Part shown: in pieces, positions 23,078-31,018 of the stretch
Position numbering within the stretch: position 1 is the stretch's first letter
Layout of the letters: each line of letters opens with the position of its first letter
Virus record (IMG/VR): IMGVR_UViG_3300025769_000116
Location: 1 to 59,674 of that record
Length of the DNA stretch: 59,674 nucleotides
Origin: a virus
Reading direction: 5' to 3' (one strand)
The notes under the pieces: generated by a model
Told to the model about the DNA's origin: nothing
Seen by the model: only the letters and a program-made list of their open reading frames with translations
Databases searched by the model: none
Translations under genes and position numbers: made by a program

Positions 23078-23704
23078 TTAGAATGATTTGGTAAGCATTA
23101 ATACTGCAGATTTCTCATCTGCAATGTCGTCTTCGCCTTGGAAGTAACGATAGCCAAAGGTAACATCAACACCTTCGACATCAATTGTCTTAGAGATCAT
23201 AGCGTGGCGACCAACAGTGTCGAAATCACCTACTGTCAAATCTGCAACACCAAGATCAACACCTAACTCCATGTAATCAGGAGCGTCATCGAGACCCATG
23301 TAATATTTAGCAGTCACTGCTTTATAAGCTAATTGAAAACCTACTTCTTCTACATCTAAAGCAGATTCTTCAAAATCGCTTAAAGTGTCAAGTGCAGTGT
23401 AGTTATAATCAATATAAGCAGCGCCTACAGTAACATCACCGAACGTAAAGTTCTTAGCTACCATAACATCGTATTCTACTTCGATGTCTGTACCATAATC
23501 TACTTGGCTTGCCCACAATTGAGCAAAGAAGCCGTTATGTACTATATGAGCTTCACCAGAAGCTGCAGCGTTACCTGCATTCTGTGCAGCGCCACGAAAA
23601 ATGTAATTGCTTCCCAAAGAAACCGAACCGCCGAAGTCAAGAGCTTGAGCAGACATTCCGATTGTAGACATAGCTAATAATAGCATTAATTTTAAATTTT
23701 TCAT
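23078..23704 (-). CDS. TorF-like outer-membrane porin
   Basis: 208 residues. Signal peptide (MKNLKLMLLLAMSTIGMSAQA), then alternating strands with SLGSNYIFRGAAQ, the characteristic start of the TorF/TIGR02001 putative porin family, DVMVAKNFTFGDVTVGAAY and FGYRYFQGEDD, ending in a terminal phenylalanine (LTKSF) as required for BamA-dependent barrel assembly. It should be inserted in the host outer membrane. Bracketed by its own late promoter box and terminator, so it is expressed alone. Most likely acquired from a Gram-negative host. Confidence 0.82.
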   Translation of the reverse strand: MKNLKLMLLLAMSTIGMSAQALDFGGSVSLGSNYIFRGAAQNAGNAAASGEAHIVHNGFFAQLWASQVDYGTDIEVEYDVMVAKNFTFGDVTVGAAYIDYNYTALDTLSDFEESALDVEEVGFQLAYKAVTAKYYMGLDDAPDYMELGVDLGVADLTVGDFDTVGRHAMISKTIDVEGVDVTFGYRYFQGEDDIADEKSAVLMLTKSF

Positions 23705-23757
23705 GTTTTTTCCTTTTCTTTGAATTGAAAAATGAATCTATAAGATCCATTACAAAT

Positions 23758-23765
23758 TATTTATA
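23758..23765 (-). promoter_or_regulatory. T4-type late promoter box for the porin gene
   Basis: TATAAATA on the minus strand, 54 bases before the porin start. Confidence 0.75.
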
Positions 23766-23792
23766 AAAAGTTAAGGAATAAGTAAAGAAAAA

Positions 23793-24272
23793 TTAATTTT
23801 TTTGTTTTGCCACCAATTTGTCATAAGCAGCTCGGTCAACAACACCTTCTTCAAGAAGTTTTTCACGGTTCGCCATGTGAGAGTTTTGAGTATCCTCTTT
23901 AGATCCACCGTAATAAGGAACGCAATGACCTTCTTCTGACATTACCGAAGTAACAGGTCTCCAAGCATCAGTAACAGGACAGTAGACATCAAAATCACCA
24001 AGGATACGACCAAACTTACCTTTCATGTCTTCGCCATCTTTTGCAACTTGTGTTTTCAACACGGGGTTTGGACCAAGGAGTTCTTTCAGCCTTTTCTTTG
24101 CTGCCAGGCCAAATAATTTCTCAACCTTATCACTAGTTCTAGATTCGGGTGTATCGATACCCATGATACGTACCCGTTCATCTTTTAACCACACACCAAA
24201 GCCAAGATCGATGTCAACATCAACAGTATCACCATCTACTACTTTGATTAATTTTGTTCTATATTCGTACAT
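23793..24272 (-). CDS. Staphylococcal-nuclease-like (thermonuclease) protein
   Basis: 159 residues. VVDGDTVDVDIDLGF, then R35, D40, T41 and E43 in VRIMGIDTPESR, and GKFGRIL (R89) reproduce the SNase active site. No signal peptide, so it acts inside the cell, perhaps in host nucleic-acid degradation. Frequently found in marine T4-like phages. Confidence 0.88.
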   Translation of the reverse strand: MYEYRTKLIKVVDGDTVDVDIDLGFGVWLKDERVRIMGIDTPESRTSDKVEKLFGLAAKKRLKELLGPNPVLKTQVAKDGEDMKGKFGRILGDFDVYCPVTDAWRPVTSVMSEEGHCVPYYGGSKEDTQNSHMANREKLLEEGVVDRAAYDKLVAKQKN

Positions 24273-24277
24273 TTACT

Positions 24278-24475
24278 TTACTCCGTTAATAATTGAATCA
24301 TACCGCTTTCCCAATTTTCAACCAAGTCTTCGGCATAATGTCTACTTTTTCCGGGTACTTCTCTGATTTGGACTAGCTTATCGTTTTCATAAAGATCTAC
24401 TGCATATGTTCCTTCACCATTTACACCATCAAAAGCTTGTTTATAAGCCATTCGTATTACAGCTCTTCTACTCAT
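24278..24475 (-). CDS. Small hypothetical protein
   Basis: 65 residues, soluble (MSRRAVIRMAYKQAFDGVNG...). No recognised motif. Start overlaps the end of the small membrane protein upstream by eight bases. Confidence 0.6.
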   Translation of the reverse strand: MSRRAVIRMAYKQAFDGVNGEGTYAVDLYENDKLVQIREVPGKSRHYAEDLVENWESGMIQLLTE

Positions 24476-24602
24476 CTTCTAATTCCTTTTTCTTTGTTTC
24501 TTTTTTAATATGATATATGGCACTGAAATACATAAAAGCTGCATATGCCATCATACAAAGACCTACAAATATAATTCCATTGATGAAAACTGCGAGATTC
24601 AC
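24468..24602 (-). CDS. Single-pass small membrane protein (GTG start)
   Basis: 44 residues: hydrophobic N-terminal half (AVFINGIIFVGLCMMAYAAF) and a charged tail (HIKKETKKKELEDE). GTG start shares four bases with the upstream stop (GTGA). Function unknown. Confidence 0.55.
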   Translation of the reverse strand: MNLAVFINGIIFVGLCMMAYAAFMYFSAIYHIKKETKKKELEDE

Positions 24603-24754
24603 CTTCCCTGGCCTCTGTATTTTTTATAACTAGCTTTTTTTCTTTTGTTCATTGATGCCATTTTTTTAGTTCCATCACCAATTGATGTTCCTTTTTTAAT
24701 CGGATCAGGTCTTGTAACTTGACCGAGGCCTCCGCCTGATTTTGCCTTTGCCAT
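24599..24754 (-). CDS. Small basic glycine-rich protein
   Basis: 51 residues; KSGGGLGQVTRPDPIKKG and a basic end (NKRKKASYKKYRGQGR). Probably nucleic-acid-associated. Sits eleven bases downstream of glyA. Function unknown. Confidence 0.6.
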   Translation of the reverse strand: MAKAKSGGGLGQVTRPDPIKKGTSIGDGTKKMASMNKRKKASYKKYRGQGR

Positions 24755-24764
24755 ATTCTATTTC

Positions 24765-25943
24765 CTATTGTGCATTAATAATATCAACGATTCTATGCGC
24801 TAATTCGTTAAAATAATTTGTGTTATGACCTCTTGTCGTCATAGCCGCCGTACCTATTCGAATTCCAGACGTTTCTACAAAACTTTTTGGATCATTTGGT
24901 ATACCATTCTTATTAACAGTAATACCATTTTCTTCGAGTAAATCAGCAGCTTCTTTTCCACTACGACCAGTAGAAGTCAAGTCAAGTAAAACAATGTGCG
25001 AATCTGTTCCTTCTGTTTGCACTTTCAGACCTCGAGAAGTGAACACGGAGCACATTTCCATTGCATTATTTATTACTCGTCGAGTATAAAGAGAAAATTC
25101 ATCTGTGTTGGCTTCTATGAATGCTTGTGCTTTGGCTGCGATTTGATTCATGAGTGGTCCACCCTGCGTTCCTGGAAAGATTGCAGAATTGATTTTTTTA
25201 GTATAGTCTTTGTTATTCCAAAGAATGATACCACCCCGTGGTCCGCGGAGTGTCTTGTGCGTAGTTGATGTTACGACATCTGCATAAGGTAAAGGATTAT
25301 CATAAGTCTTTCCGGCAATGAGACCAGAATAGTGTGCCATGTCAACCATTAACTTAGCACCAACAAAATCAGCAATTTCTTTAAAGCGCTTCCAATCGAT
25401 TTGTCGTGGATAAGCAGAAGCACCAGCAATTATTAATTCGGGACGATGAAGTTTTGCTTTTTCGTGTACTTCATCATAATCAATCCAGCCTTCTTCATTT
25501 ACTCCATAAGAAAACGATTGATAAACTTTACCTGATAAAGTTACACGCGCACCGTGAGTTAAATGTCCACCGGCCGCAAGATCCATTCCAAGGATTGTAT
25601 CTTTAGGTTGGAGAAAAGCTTGAAACACTGCAAGATTTGCGTTGGCACCAGAATGTGGTTGAACATTGGCATATTCGGCACCATAAAGTTCTTTCAATTG
25701 ATCAATTGCAAGATTTTCAATTTCATCATAATTTTTGCAGCCGTTATAATATCTCTTGCCAGGATATCCTTCTGCATATTTGTTAGTAAAGATAGATCCA
25801 CAAAGGCTCATTACTGCGGATGAAGCAAAGTTTTCTGAAGCGATTAATTCGACATTTTTTCTTTGTCTTTCTTTTTCGTGTTCCATTAAGCGCATAATAC
25901 GCTCATCAATATGTCTAGGAATACCCGTCACGTTTTTCTCCAT
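24765..25943 (-). CDS. glyA: Serine hydroxymethyltransferase
   Basis: 392 residues, a little shorter than cellular GlyA (about 417). Substrate and cofactor sites are complete: ELIASENF, NKYAEGYPGKRYY, QPHSGANAN, VDMAHYSGLIA and the PLP lysine K230 in TSTTHKTLRGPRGG. It converts serine and tetrahydrofolate to glycine and methylene-tetrahydrofolate, the carbon donor for the phage ThyX at 31019-31681. One-base overlap with the glutaredoxin gene places it in the nucleotide operon. Confidence 0.95.
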   Translation of the reverse strand: MEKNVTGIPRHIDERIMRLMEHEKERQRKNVELIASENFASSAVMSLCGSIFTNKYAEGYPGKRYYNGCKNYDEIENLAIDQLKELYGAEYANVQPHSGANANLAVFQAFLQPKDTILGMDLAAGGHLTHGARVTLSGKVYQSFSYGVNEEGWIDYDEVHEKAKLHRPELIIAGASAYPRQIDWKRFKEIADFVGAKLMVDMAHYSGLIAGKTYDNPLPYADVVTSTTHKTLRGPRGGIILWNNKDYTKKINSAIFPGTQGGPLMNQIAAKAQAFIEANTDEFSLYTRRVINNAMEMCSVFTSRGLKVQTEGTDSHIVLLDLTSTGRSGKEAADLLEENGITVNKNGIPNDPKSFVETSGIRIGTAAMTTRGHNTNYFNELAHRIVDIINAQ

Positions 25944-26173
25944 TAATATAGTTTTTCAAAAAGTTTTTTTGTTAGATCATTGTAGTCCCCTACATATTCA
26001 GCATCCCACCAAATTTGCGGAATCTTTCTAGGATCACCACCTCGCTCTATCATTTCATTATAAAATTTTTTGTAGGTTACGTTTTTATAAGTGTACTCTT
26101 CTTTATGTTTTTTACTATCTCTTACAGCCCACTTACAATTATTACAATCATCTGTTCCATAGATGTAAATCAT
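25943..26173 (-). CDS. Glutaredoxin-like protein
   Basis: 76 residues. Thioredoxin-fold start YIYGTDDCNNCKWA with a CNNC active site, and the cis-proline loop KIPQIWWD. Similar to T4 NrdC-type thioredoxins/glutaredoxins; could reduce the phage RNR or other thiols. Coupled to glyA. Confidence 0.82.
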   Translation of the reverse strand: MIYIYGTDDCNNCKWAVRDSKKHKEEYTYKNVTYKKFYNEMIERGGDPRKIPQIWWDAEYVGDYNDLTKKLFEKLY

Positions 26174-26535
26174 AGTGTAATATCTTTTTTGTCTTTTTGT
26201 TTCCAGGTGTACTTATCTTTCCAATCATTGAGATATTCAATTTTCTTTTCTTCATCCCACCCAGCAAGAGCATCACCATTGTGTTCTTCAAAAATTTGTA
26301 GTGCTCTTGTTTTACTAATGACATGGCAGTCAATAATATTTTCACCTATGAATCTTTGACCGGATTCTTTTACTTCTTCACAGGTTACTGAATCTTTTAT
26401 CCAGGTTTTAATAAATTCATCATCAACATTTTGATCCTCTGCTTCCGCACGAATATAATCAACTGGTATCATATAAATGCTTTTAACAGAAGTCACAGTA
26501 GTGACAAGCGCGTAATCTTTAGGCCGTTGGCTCAT
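26170..26535 (-). CDS. Hypothetical protein
   Basis: 121 residues, soluble, acidic. Recognisable only by its context between two small genes in the nucleotide operon; ATGA overlap with the glutaredoxin gene. KSIYMIPVDYIRAEAED and a tryptophan-rich C-terminus are visible. Confidence 0.6.
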   Translation of the reverse strand: MSQRPKDYALVTTVTSVKSIYMIPVDYIRAEAEDQNVDDEFIKTWIKDSVTCEEVKESGQRFIGENIIDCHVISKTRALQIFEEHNGDALAGWDEEKKIEYLNDWKDKYTWKQKDKKDITL

Positions 26536-26671
26536 ACAATCTCACTCCATCTTTCATAATCATTTTTCTTGATTCATGAGGAGCACCAAAGTCTCGCTCA
26601 TAAACTGTCTTGCCCTTATCTGGGCTTTCGTAAATCTTAGTTGTTTTTGTTGTTTCGCTTTGATTGCTCAT
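26519..26671 (-). CDS. Small conserved phage protein
   Basis: 50 residues. KIYESPDKGKTVYERDFGAP is a segment I recall in several marine T4-like phages, function unknown. Overlaps genes on both sides (17 and 35 bases), in different frames. Confidence 0.6.
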   Translation of the reverse strand: MSNQSETTKTTKIYESPDKGKTVYERDFGAPHESRKMIMKDGVRLYEPTA

Positions 26672-26894
26672 ATTTTTCTTGCCTCTTTACATTATAAACC
26701 ATTCTTTTCCAAATATCATTGGCATGGGGAAGATCATAATTCATAAATTCTACATAAGAATCTATGTGTTCTAATTCAGTTATATAACTTTGACAAATAT
26801 ATTCACGATATTGTTTAGCATACTTATCGACTAAAGCACGAGACCAACTATCCTTTTCTTCATGGGTGTTTGGATTATGATCTTTTGATGACAT
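26637..26894 (-). CDS. Hypothetical charged protein
   Basis: 85 residues, helical, very polar, ending in a lysine/asparagine tail. Not recognised. Confidence 0.55.
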   Translation of the reverse strand: MSSKDHNPNTHEEKDSWSRALVDKYAKQYREYICQSYITELEHIDSYVEFMNYDLPHANDIWKRMVYNVKRQEKYEQSKRNNKNN

Positions 26895-26897
26895 AGG

Positions 26898-27116
26898 CTA
26901 TTCCTTAACAATTCCGTACCTAATATATCTATACCAAATTCTTTCATGGCCGTAATATAAAATGAATTTGATTATAAGGTCTGCAATGAATACCATTCCT
27001 ACTGCTTTTGGTGGAAGGCCGAAGAACCATGCAATCAATGCTGTAGTAATCGATGCGATGATTCTCCATGTTACTGCTTTACCTAGATGTCTTTTCTTTG
27101 TTACTACTTCAGCCAC
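26898..27116 (-). CDS. DUF2061 membrane protein
   Basis: 72 residues. KKRHLGKAVTWRIIASITTA, a second hydrophobic stretch (VGMVFIADLIIKFILYY) and YGHERIW are the signature of bacterial DUF2061 two-pass membrane proteins. Function unknown. Overlaps the DUF454 gene upstream by 13 bases. Confidence 0.85.
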   Translation of the reverse strand: MAEVVTKKRHLGKAVTWRIIASITTALIAWFFGLPPKAVGMVFIADLIIKFILYYGHERIWYRYIRYGIVKE

Positions 27117-27511
27117 GCAATTCTCCTACCTTCGGCAACCCTCCTGTCATATTCTTCTGGTGACCCAGGGTATCTCCAGCCCCAGATACAAACCAATAAC
27201 ATAAAAATACCCGTATAGATTACACCTTTGATAGGTACCGTGAAGTACATGATCGCTAAGGATGACATCATCATTCCAGCCATTAAGTACTTTGCTTTCT
27301 GTGGAAATACTTTTTTCTCAGTCCAATTATTTACAAAGGGGCCAAAGTGCTTGTGATTCATAATATAGGCATGCATTCTAGGACTTGACTTTGCAAAACA
27401 AAATGCTGCACCTAAAACAAAATGACTAAATGGGATACCAGGAGTCACTACTCCAATATACGCCATCACCAAACACAAATAACCACCCGCCATCCAAGCG
27501 TATCGTTTCAT
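27104..27511 (-). CDS. DUF454 (YbaN-like) inner-membrane protein
   Basis: 135 residues. GVVTPGIPFSHFVLGAAFCFAKSSPRMHAYIMNH and KHFGPFVNNW are the DUF454 hallmarks, with three to four membrane segments. Function unknown in bacteria too. With DUF2061 it forms a membrane pair inside the nucleotide-metabolism operon, probably acquired from a cellular host. Confidence 0.85.
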   Translation of the reverse strand: MKRYAWMAGGYLCLVMAYIGVVTPGIPFSHFVLGAAFCFAKSSPRMHAYIMNHKHFGPFVNNWTEKKVFPQKAKYLMAGMMMSSLAIMYFTVPIKGVIYTGIFMLLVCIWGWRYPGSPEEYDRRVAEGRRIAWLK

Positions 27512-27520
27512 AATAACTCC

Positions 27521-28759
27521 TTATACAGCGATCGCGCAAACCTCGTCCTCGCATTCTTCTTCAAAATTATATGCGTCATCCCAATCACCTTTCAAACCAG
27601 CAACCTCGTATTCAGTTACACGATTTTCAAAAAAGTTAGTATGATCTGCACCGTTTAAAATCCATTCCAACCAAGGAAGTGGATTATCTTTCACTTTAAA
27701 TACAGTCTTCATACCGAGTTGTAATAAACGGCGATCAGTAATGTACCTAATGTATTGTTTGACGTCAGCCATATCCAGCCCTTCAATAGGACCGAGCTTA
27801 TAAGCTAACTCAACAAACTTGTCTTCGAGACGAACAACGTGTTTTGCCATCTCATAAATCTCTTTCTTGAATTCATCGTCAACGACACGAGGATGTTCCT
27901 TACAGTAAACCTTAAACAATTTAGAATTGCCTTCTACGTGCATAGATTCATCTCTAATCGACCATTCTACTACCTTACCCATGCCTTTCATTTTGCCGTA
28001 TCGTTGAAAACTCAACAGCATTACGAATGAAGCAAAAAGAGCAACACCCTCGTTGAATACTGACTTAGCAAGAGCGAGGCCTAAACCTTTCATAGTGTTT
28101 GTATCTGATTGCATCATATAAGCAATTTTATCAGCCATTTCAGAATATTCGAGGAACGCATGATATTCTTCGGCTGACAAACCAAGAGTCTCATTTAAAA
28201 GAGCATAAGCACGTTGATGAATACCTTCTCGAGCAGCAAATGAGCTCAACATATTACGGACTTCATTATTCTTAAACTTAGGAATGAATTGATCGAAATA
28301 GTTTTGGCCAACAGCTACGTCGGATTGAGTAAACAAACGAAGAATGTTTGTGATGTATGCTTTTTCTGTTTCATTAATTTTACCACTCTTCCAATCAGAT
28401 ACATCTTCTGATAAGTCAAGTTCATCCTCAATCCAATGAGCTTTTTCATGACGAGTTGTCATCTCAACAGCCCAAGGATAATGAAATGGCTTGTATGTTT
28501 CTGAGAACTCCATCAGCCCACCTTGCTTTTTCACCAACGCATTAGCAATACTCATAAAGTCATTATACGTACCAATGTGCTTATCATTAATAAAAATTTG
28601 TGGTACAGACTTTACATTTGGATAGCGCTGATAAAATGCCATCCTTTGTTCTTCGTCGTCTAATTTAATTTCTGTAAACGTATGACCATGTTGTGTAAAC
28701 CAAGCCTTTGCCTTCTCACAGAATGGGCAATTTGTTTTTGAATAGATTACTACCTTCAT
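27521..28759 (-). CDS. nrdB: Glutaredoxin-NrdB fusion (ribonucleotide reductase small subunit)
   Basis: 412 residues. Residues 1-80 are a glutaredoxin with CPFC at 11-14 and VPQIF at 52-56. From about 84 onward lies NrdB with di-iron ligands D147, E178 and H181 (REGIHQRAY), E237, E271 and H274 (RDESMH), and the radical tyrosine Y185, so it is class Ia. The fusion brings the electron donor directly to the reductase. ATG at 28759 forms ATGA with the preceding gene; the seven codons upstream belong to a longer frame without a better site. Confidence 0.93.
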   Translation of the reverse strand: MKVVIYSKTNCPFCEKAKAWFTQHGHTFTEIKLDDEEQRMAFYQRYPNVKSVPQIFINDKHIGTYNDFMSIANALVKKQGGLMEFSETYKPFHYPWAVEMTTRHEKAHWIEDELDLSEDVSDWKSGKINETEKAYITNILRLFTQSDVAVGQNYFDQFIPKFKNNEVRNMLSSFAAREGIHQRAYALLNETLGLSAEEYHAFLEYSEMADKIAYMMQSDTNTMKGLGLALAKSVFNEGVALFASFVMLLSFQRYGKMKGMGKVVEWSIRDESMHVEGNSKLFKVYCKEHPRVVDDEFKKEIYEMAKHVVRLEDKFVELAYKLGPIEGLDMADVKQYIRYITDRRLLQLGMKTVFKVKDNPLPWLEWILNGADHTNFFENRVTEYEVAGLKGDWDDAYNFEEECEDEVCAIAV

Positions 28760-29010
28760 GATTCCATGGCCATTACACAAATTATAGTTTTCGGCCTAAA
28801 GTTTAGATTTTTTGGGCCTCGATTTCTAATGGGTACTACATCTGATTGACGAGGTAAATGAAATTTAGAATTTCTTCCTCCATAACTGTAGCCAATTTTA
28901 GCAAACAGCTCTGGGTATTCTTCTTTTTCTAACACCTGGCCATCGCACTCCATAAAACATTCTGGTATATCAATGCCAATGATGGTCTTAATTTCTCCTA
29001 CTATATACAT
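28756..29010 (-). CDS. Tail-collar-domain protein inside the nrd operon
   Basis: 84 residues. GEIKTIIGIDIPECFMECDG, EYPELFAKIGYSYGG and FHLPRQSD match the phage tail collar domain, usually part of tail-fibre or short tail-fibre proteins; here it stands alone. ATG at 29010 is preferred (AAGGAG six bases upstream). It lies between nrdA and nrdB, an unusual place for a virion part. Confidence 0.8.
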   Translation of the reverse strand: MYIVGEIKTIIGIDIPECFMECDGQVLEKEEYPELFAKIGYSYGGRNSKFHLPRQSDVVPIRNRGPKNLNFRPKTIICVMAMES

Positions 29011-29020
29011 TTGTTTCTCC

Positions 29021-30811
29021 TTATCCTTGACAGGATTCGCACTCATCTTGTTGTTCTTCTGTTCCGTTATTAAAGTTAATCGTTTCAGGATTGATCATAG
29101 TATCAAGTGATTCACGTTCAATTTTTTGTGAAACGTTTTCTGCTTTGTTTGATGTTTCTGTTCTTAAATAATATAATCCTTTACAGCCATCTTCCCAAGC
29201 CTGGAAATGAACCTTATGCAAATCTTTTTTATCTGCTCCTGCTTGGAAAAACAAGTTAAGGGATTGGCCTTGGCATAAATATTTTTGACGATCACCGGCC
29301 AATTTGACTATGTCACGTTGATCTATTTCAATAGCAGTTTTAAACACTGCTTTCACATGATTCGATAACGAATCTAAATGTTGTACTGATCCACCATTCG
29401 TGATAATGGATGACCAGATATCATCAGTGTTCATACCAAGTTTTTCTAATTCAGCCTCAAGATACTTATTCTTATTCAGATGAGAGCCTACACGTGTTCT
29501 TGATGTAAACGCGTTAGCCTTCCAAGGTTCAATACTTGGTGAAGTATCAAGGATCATAGAAGAATTTGCGTTCGGTGCGATCGCAAGCATATGAGCATTG
29601 CGTCGACCCGTTCCTTTCATATCAGGTGCTTCACCTTTCTTTTTTCCAAGAGCAAGGGTAGACTCAACAGACTTATCATACATCGTTTTAAAAAGCATTT
29701 CATTGTGTTCAATTGCTTCTTCACTTTCAAAAGCAATTGAGTGTTGTTGGAAATAAGAATGTAATCCCATTGCTCCAAGACCCAATGATCTTTCTTGTTG
29801 TGCTGAGTATTTAGCACGACTAATTTCATCGCCCGCGTTATCTATGAAAAATTGCAATACGTTATCGAGAAATACAATAAGATCTTCAATCATTGAAGTA
29901 TCTTTCCACTCATCAAACATTTCAAGATTTACTGAAGATAGACAACACACCGCAGTACGATCTTCGTTTGTTACGAGATGTATTTCGTTACACAAATTTG
30001 AACCTTTAATATGCAGTCCCATATCTTTTTGTGATTGGGGTAATGCACGATTAGCAGTATCAATAAAATTAAGATAAGGCTCGCCTGTACGATATCGAGT
30101 TTCAAGTATTAACTCCCAAAGCTTACGAGCTTTCATCGTGTCTCGAACCGACTTATCGTTTGGATCAATTAAATCCCAATTAGCATTAGTAGCAACAGCA
30201 ACCATAAAAGCATCTGATAAATTAACCGCATGATGTAGATTTAAATTTTTTCGATTCACGTCACCAGTAGGAATACGCATATTGATAAACTCAATAATGT
30301 CAGGATGAGAAACATCCATATATGCAGCGTAAGAACCTTTACGAGTTCTACCCTGTCGATACGCTACCATGTCAGCGTCAACTGTATGAAGGAAAGGCAT
30401 TGGTCCGGGCGCCTTTTTCGAAACTGCACGAACATCGGACCAATGACCTCCTACACCTCCGCCCTTTACCGATAGCCATCGGAGTTCGGCTGAGTGATCG
30501 ATCAAGCCATCTAAACTATCTGGCACATATGTTAGAAAGCAAGAGATGGGCAATGCCTTTGATGTTTCACCGGGTAATGGTGCATTCGAAAGAACTGGTG
30601 ATGAATACATGAACCAGCCTTTTGAAACATAATCGTATATTCTTTGTGCAAATTCTAAATCACCATCACAATAAGCAACTGCTGCTCGAGCAAACGCGTG
30701 TTGCGGTGACTTTTCGTTCTCTTGGCAATAATAGTCTTTCAATAATTTAAGAGATTGTTCCGAAAGCAACTTATCTCTTTTTGTTTCAATACGCAACCCA
30801 AGGTGTTGCAT
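29021..30811 (-). CDS. nrdA: Ribonucleotide reductase large subunit (class Ia)
   Basis: 596 residues, about 150 shorter than E. coli NrdA, lacking the N-terminal ATP-cone. Active-site residues are present: LPISCFLT (first redox cysteine), GSNLCNEIH (N, C and E of the radical site), AVCCLSSVNLE (second redox cysteine), PNANSSMI, and a C-terminal CESC redox pair. The absent cone suggests loss of dATP feedback, as in other phage RNRs. ATG at 30811 with AAGGAG upstream is chosen; the frame extends 17 codons further. Confidence 0.95.
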   Translation of the reverse strand: MQHLGLRIETKRDKLLSEQSLKLLKDYYCQENEKSPQHAFARAAVAYCDGDLEFAQRIYDYVSKGWFMYSSPVLSNAPLPGETSKALPISCFLTYVPDSLDGLIDHSAELRWLSVKGGGVGGHWSDVRAVSKKAPGPMPFLHTVDADMVAYRQGRTRKGSYAAYMDVSHPDIIEFINMRIPTGDVNRKNLNLHHAVNLSDAFMVAVATNANWDLIDPNDKSVRDTMKARKLWELILETRYRTGEPYLNFIDTANRALPQSQKDMGLHIKGSNLCNEIHLVTNEDRTAVCCLSSVNLEMFDEWKDTSMIEDLIVFLDNVLQFFIDNAGDEISRAKYSAQQERSLGLGAMGLHSYFQQHSIAFESEEAIEHNEMLFKTMYDKSVESTLALGKKKGEAPDMKGTGRRNAHMLAIAPNANSSMILDTSPSIEPWKANAFTSRTRVGSHLNKNKYLEAELEKLGMNTDDIWSSIITNGGSVQHLDSLSNHVKAVFKTAIEIDQRDIVKLAGDRQKYLCQGQSLNLFFQAGADKKDLHKVHFQAWEDGCKGLYYLRTETSNKAENVSQKIERESLDTMINPETINFNNGTEEQQDECESCQG

Positions 30812-30822
30812 AGTTTTTCTCC

Positions 30823-31008
30823 TTATTTTGAATGTGGAGGCTTCTTTACCTCGACGAACCACTCGTGTTTCCTCGACACGGGATTATATTTTTTCTTTCT
30901 AAATTTTTCCATCTTTTTAGGTTTACTAACTGTGTAATGATAATCATGTGATTCACGAGTTTGTCCTTCTGGAATCAAATACACGATGTCGTTGTCTTTT
31001 CTAGCCAT
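30823..31008 (-). CDS. Probable bL33 ribosomal protein homologue
   Basis: 61 residues. Residues 24-55 line up with bacterial L33: HYTVSKPKK against the FYTTTKNKR region, then EKFRKKKYNPVSRKHEWFVE against [20 protein letters not shown], i.e. conserved Y-T, E-K, K-K-aromatic, P-V, R and H. L33 is a small 50S protein near the E-site. No zinc cysteines, so it is the C-minus type. Sits between nrdA and thyX, twelve bases upstream of nrdA. The identification rests on my alignment by eye. Confidence 0.7.
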   Translation of the reverse strand: MARKDNDIVYLIPEGQTRESHDYHYTVSKPKKMEKFRKKKYNPVSRKHEWFVEVKKPPHSK

Positions 31009-31018
31009 ATTCTAAACC

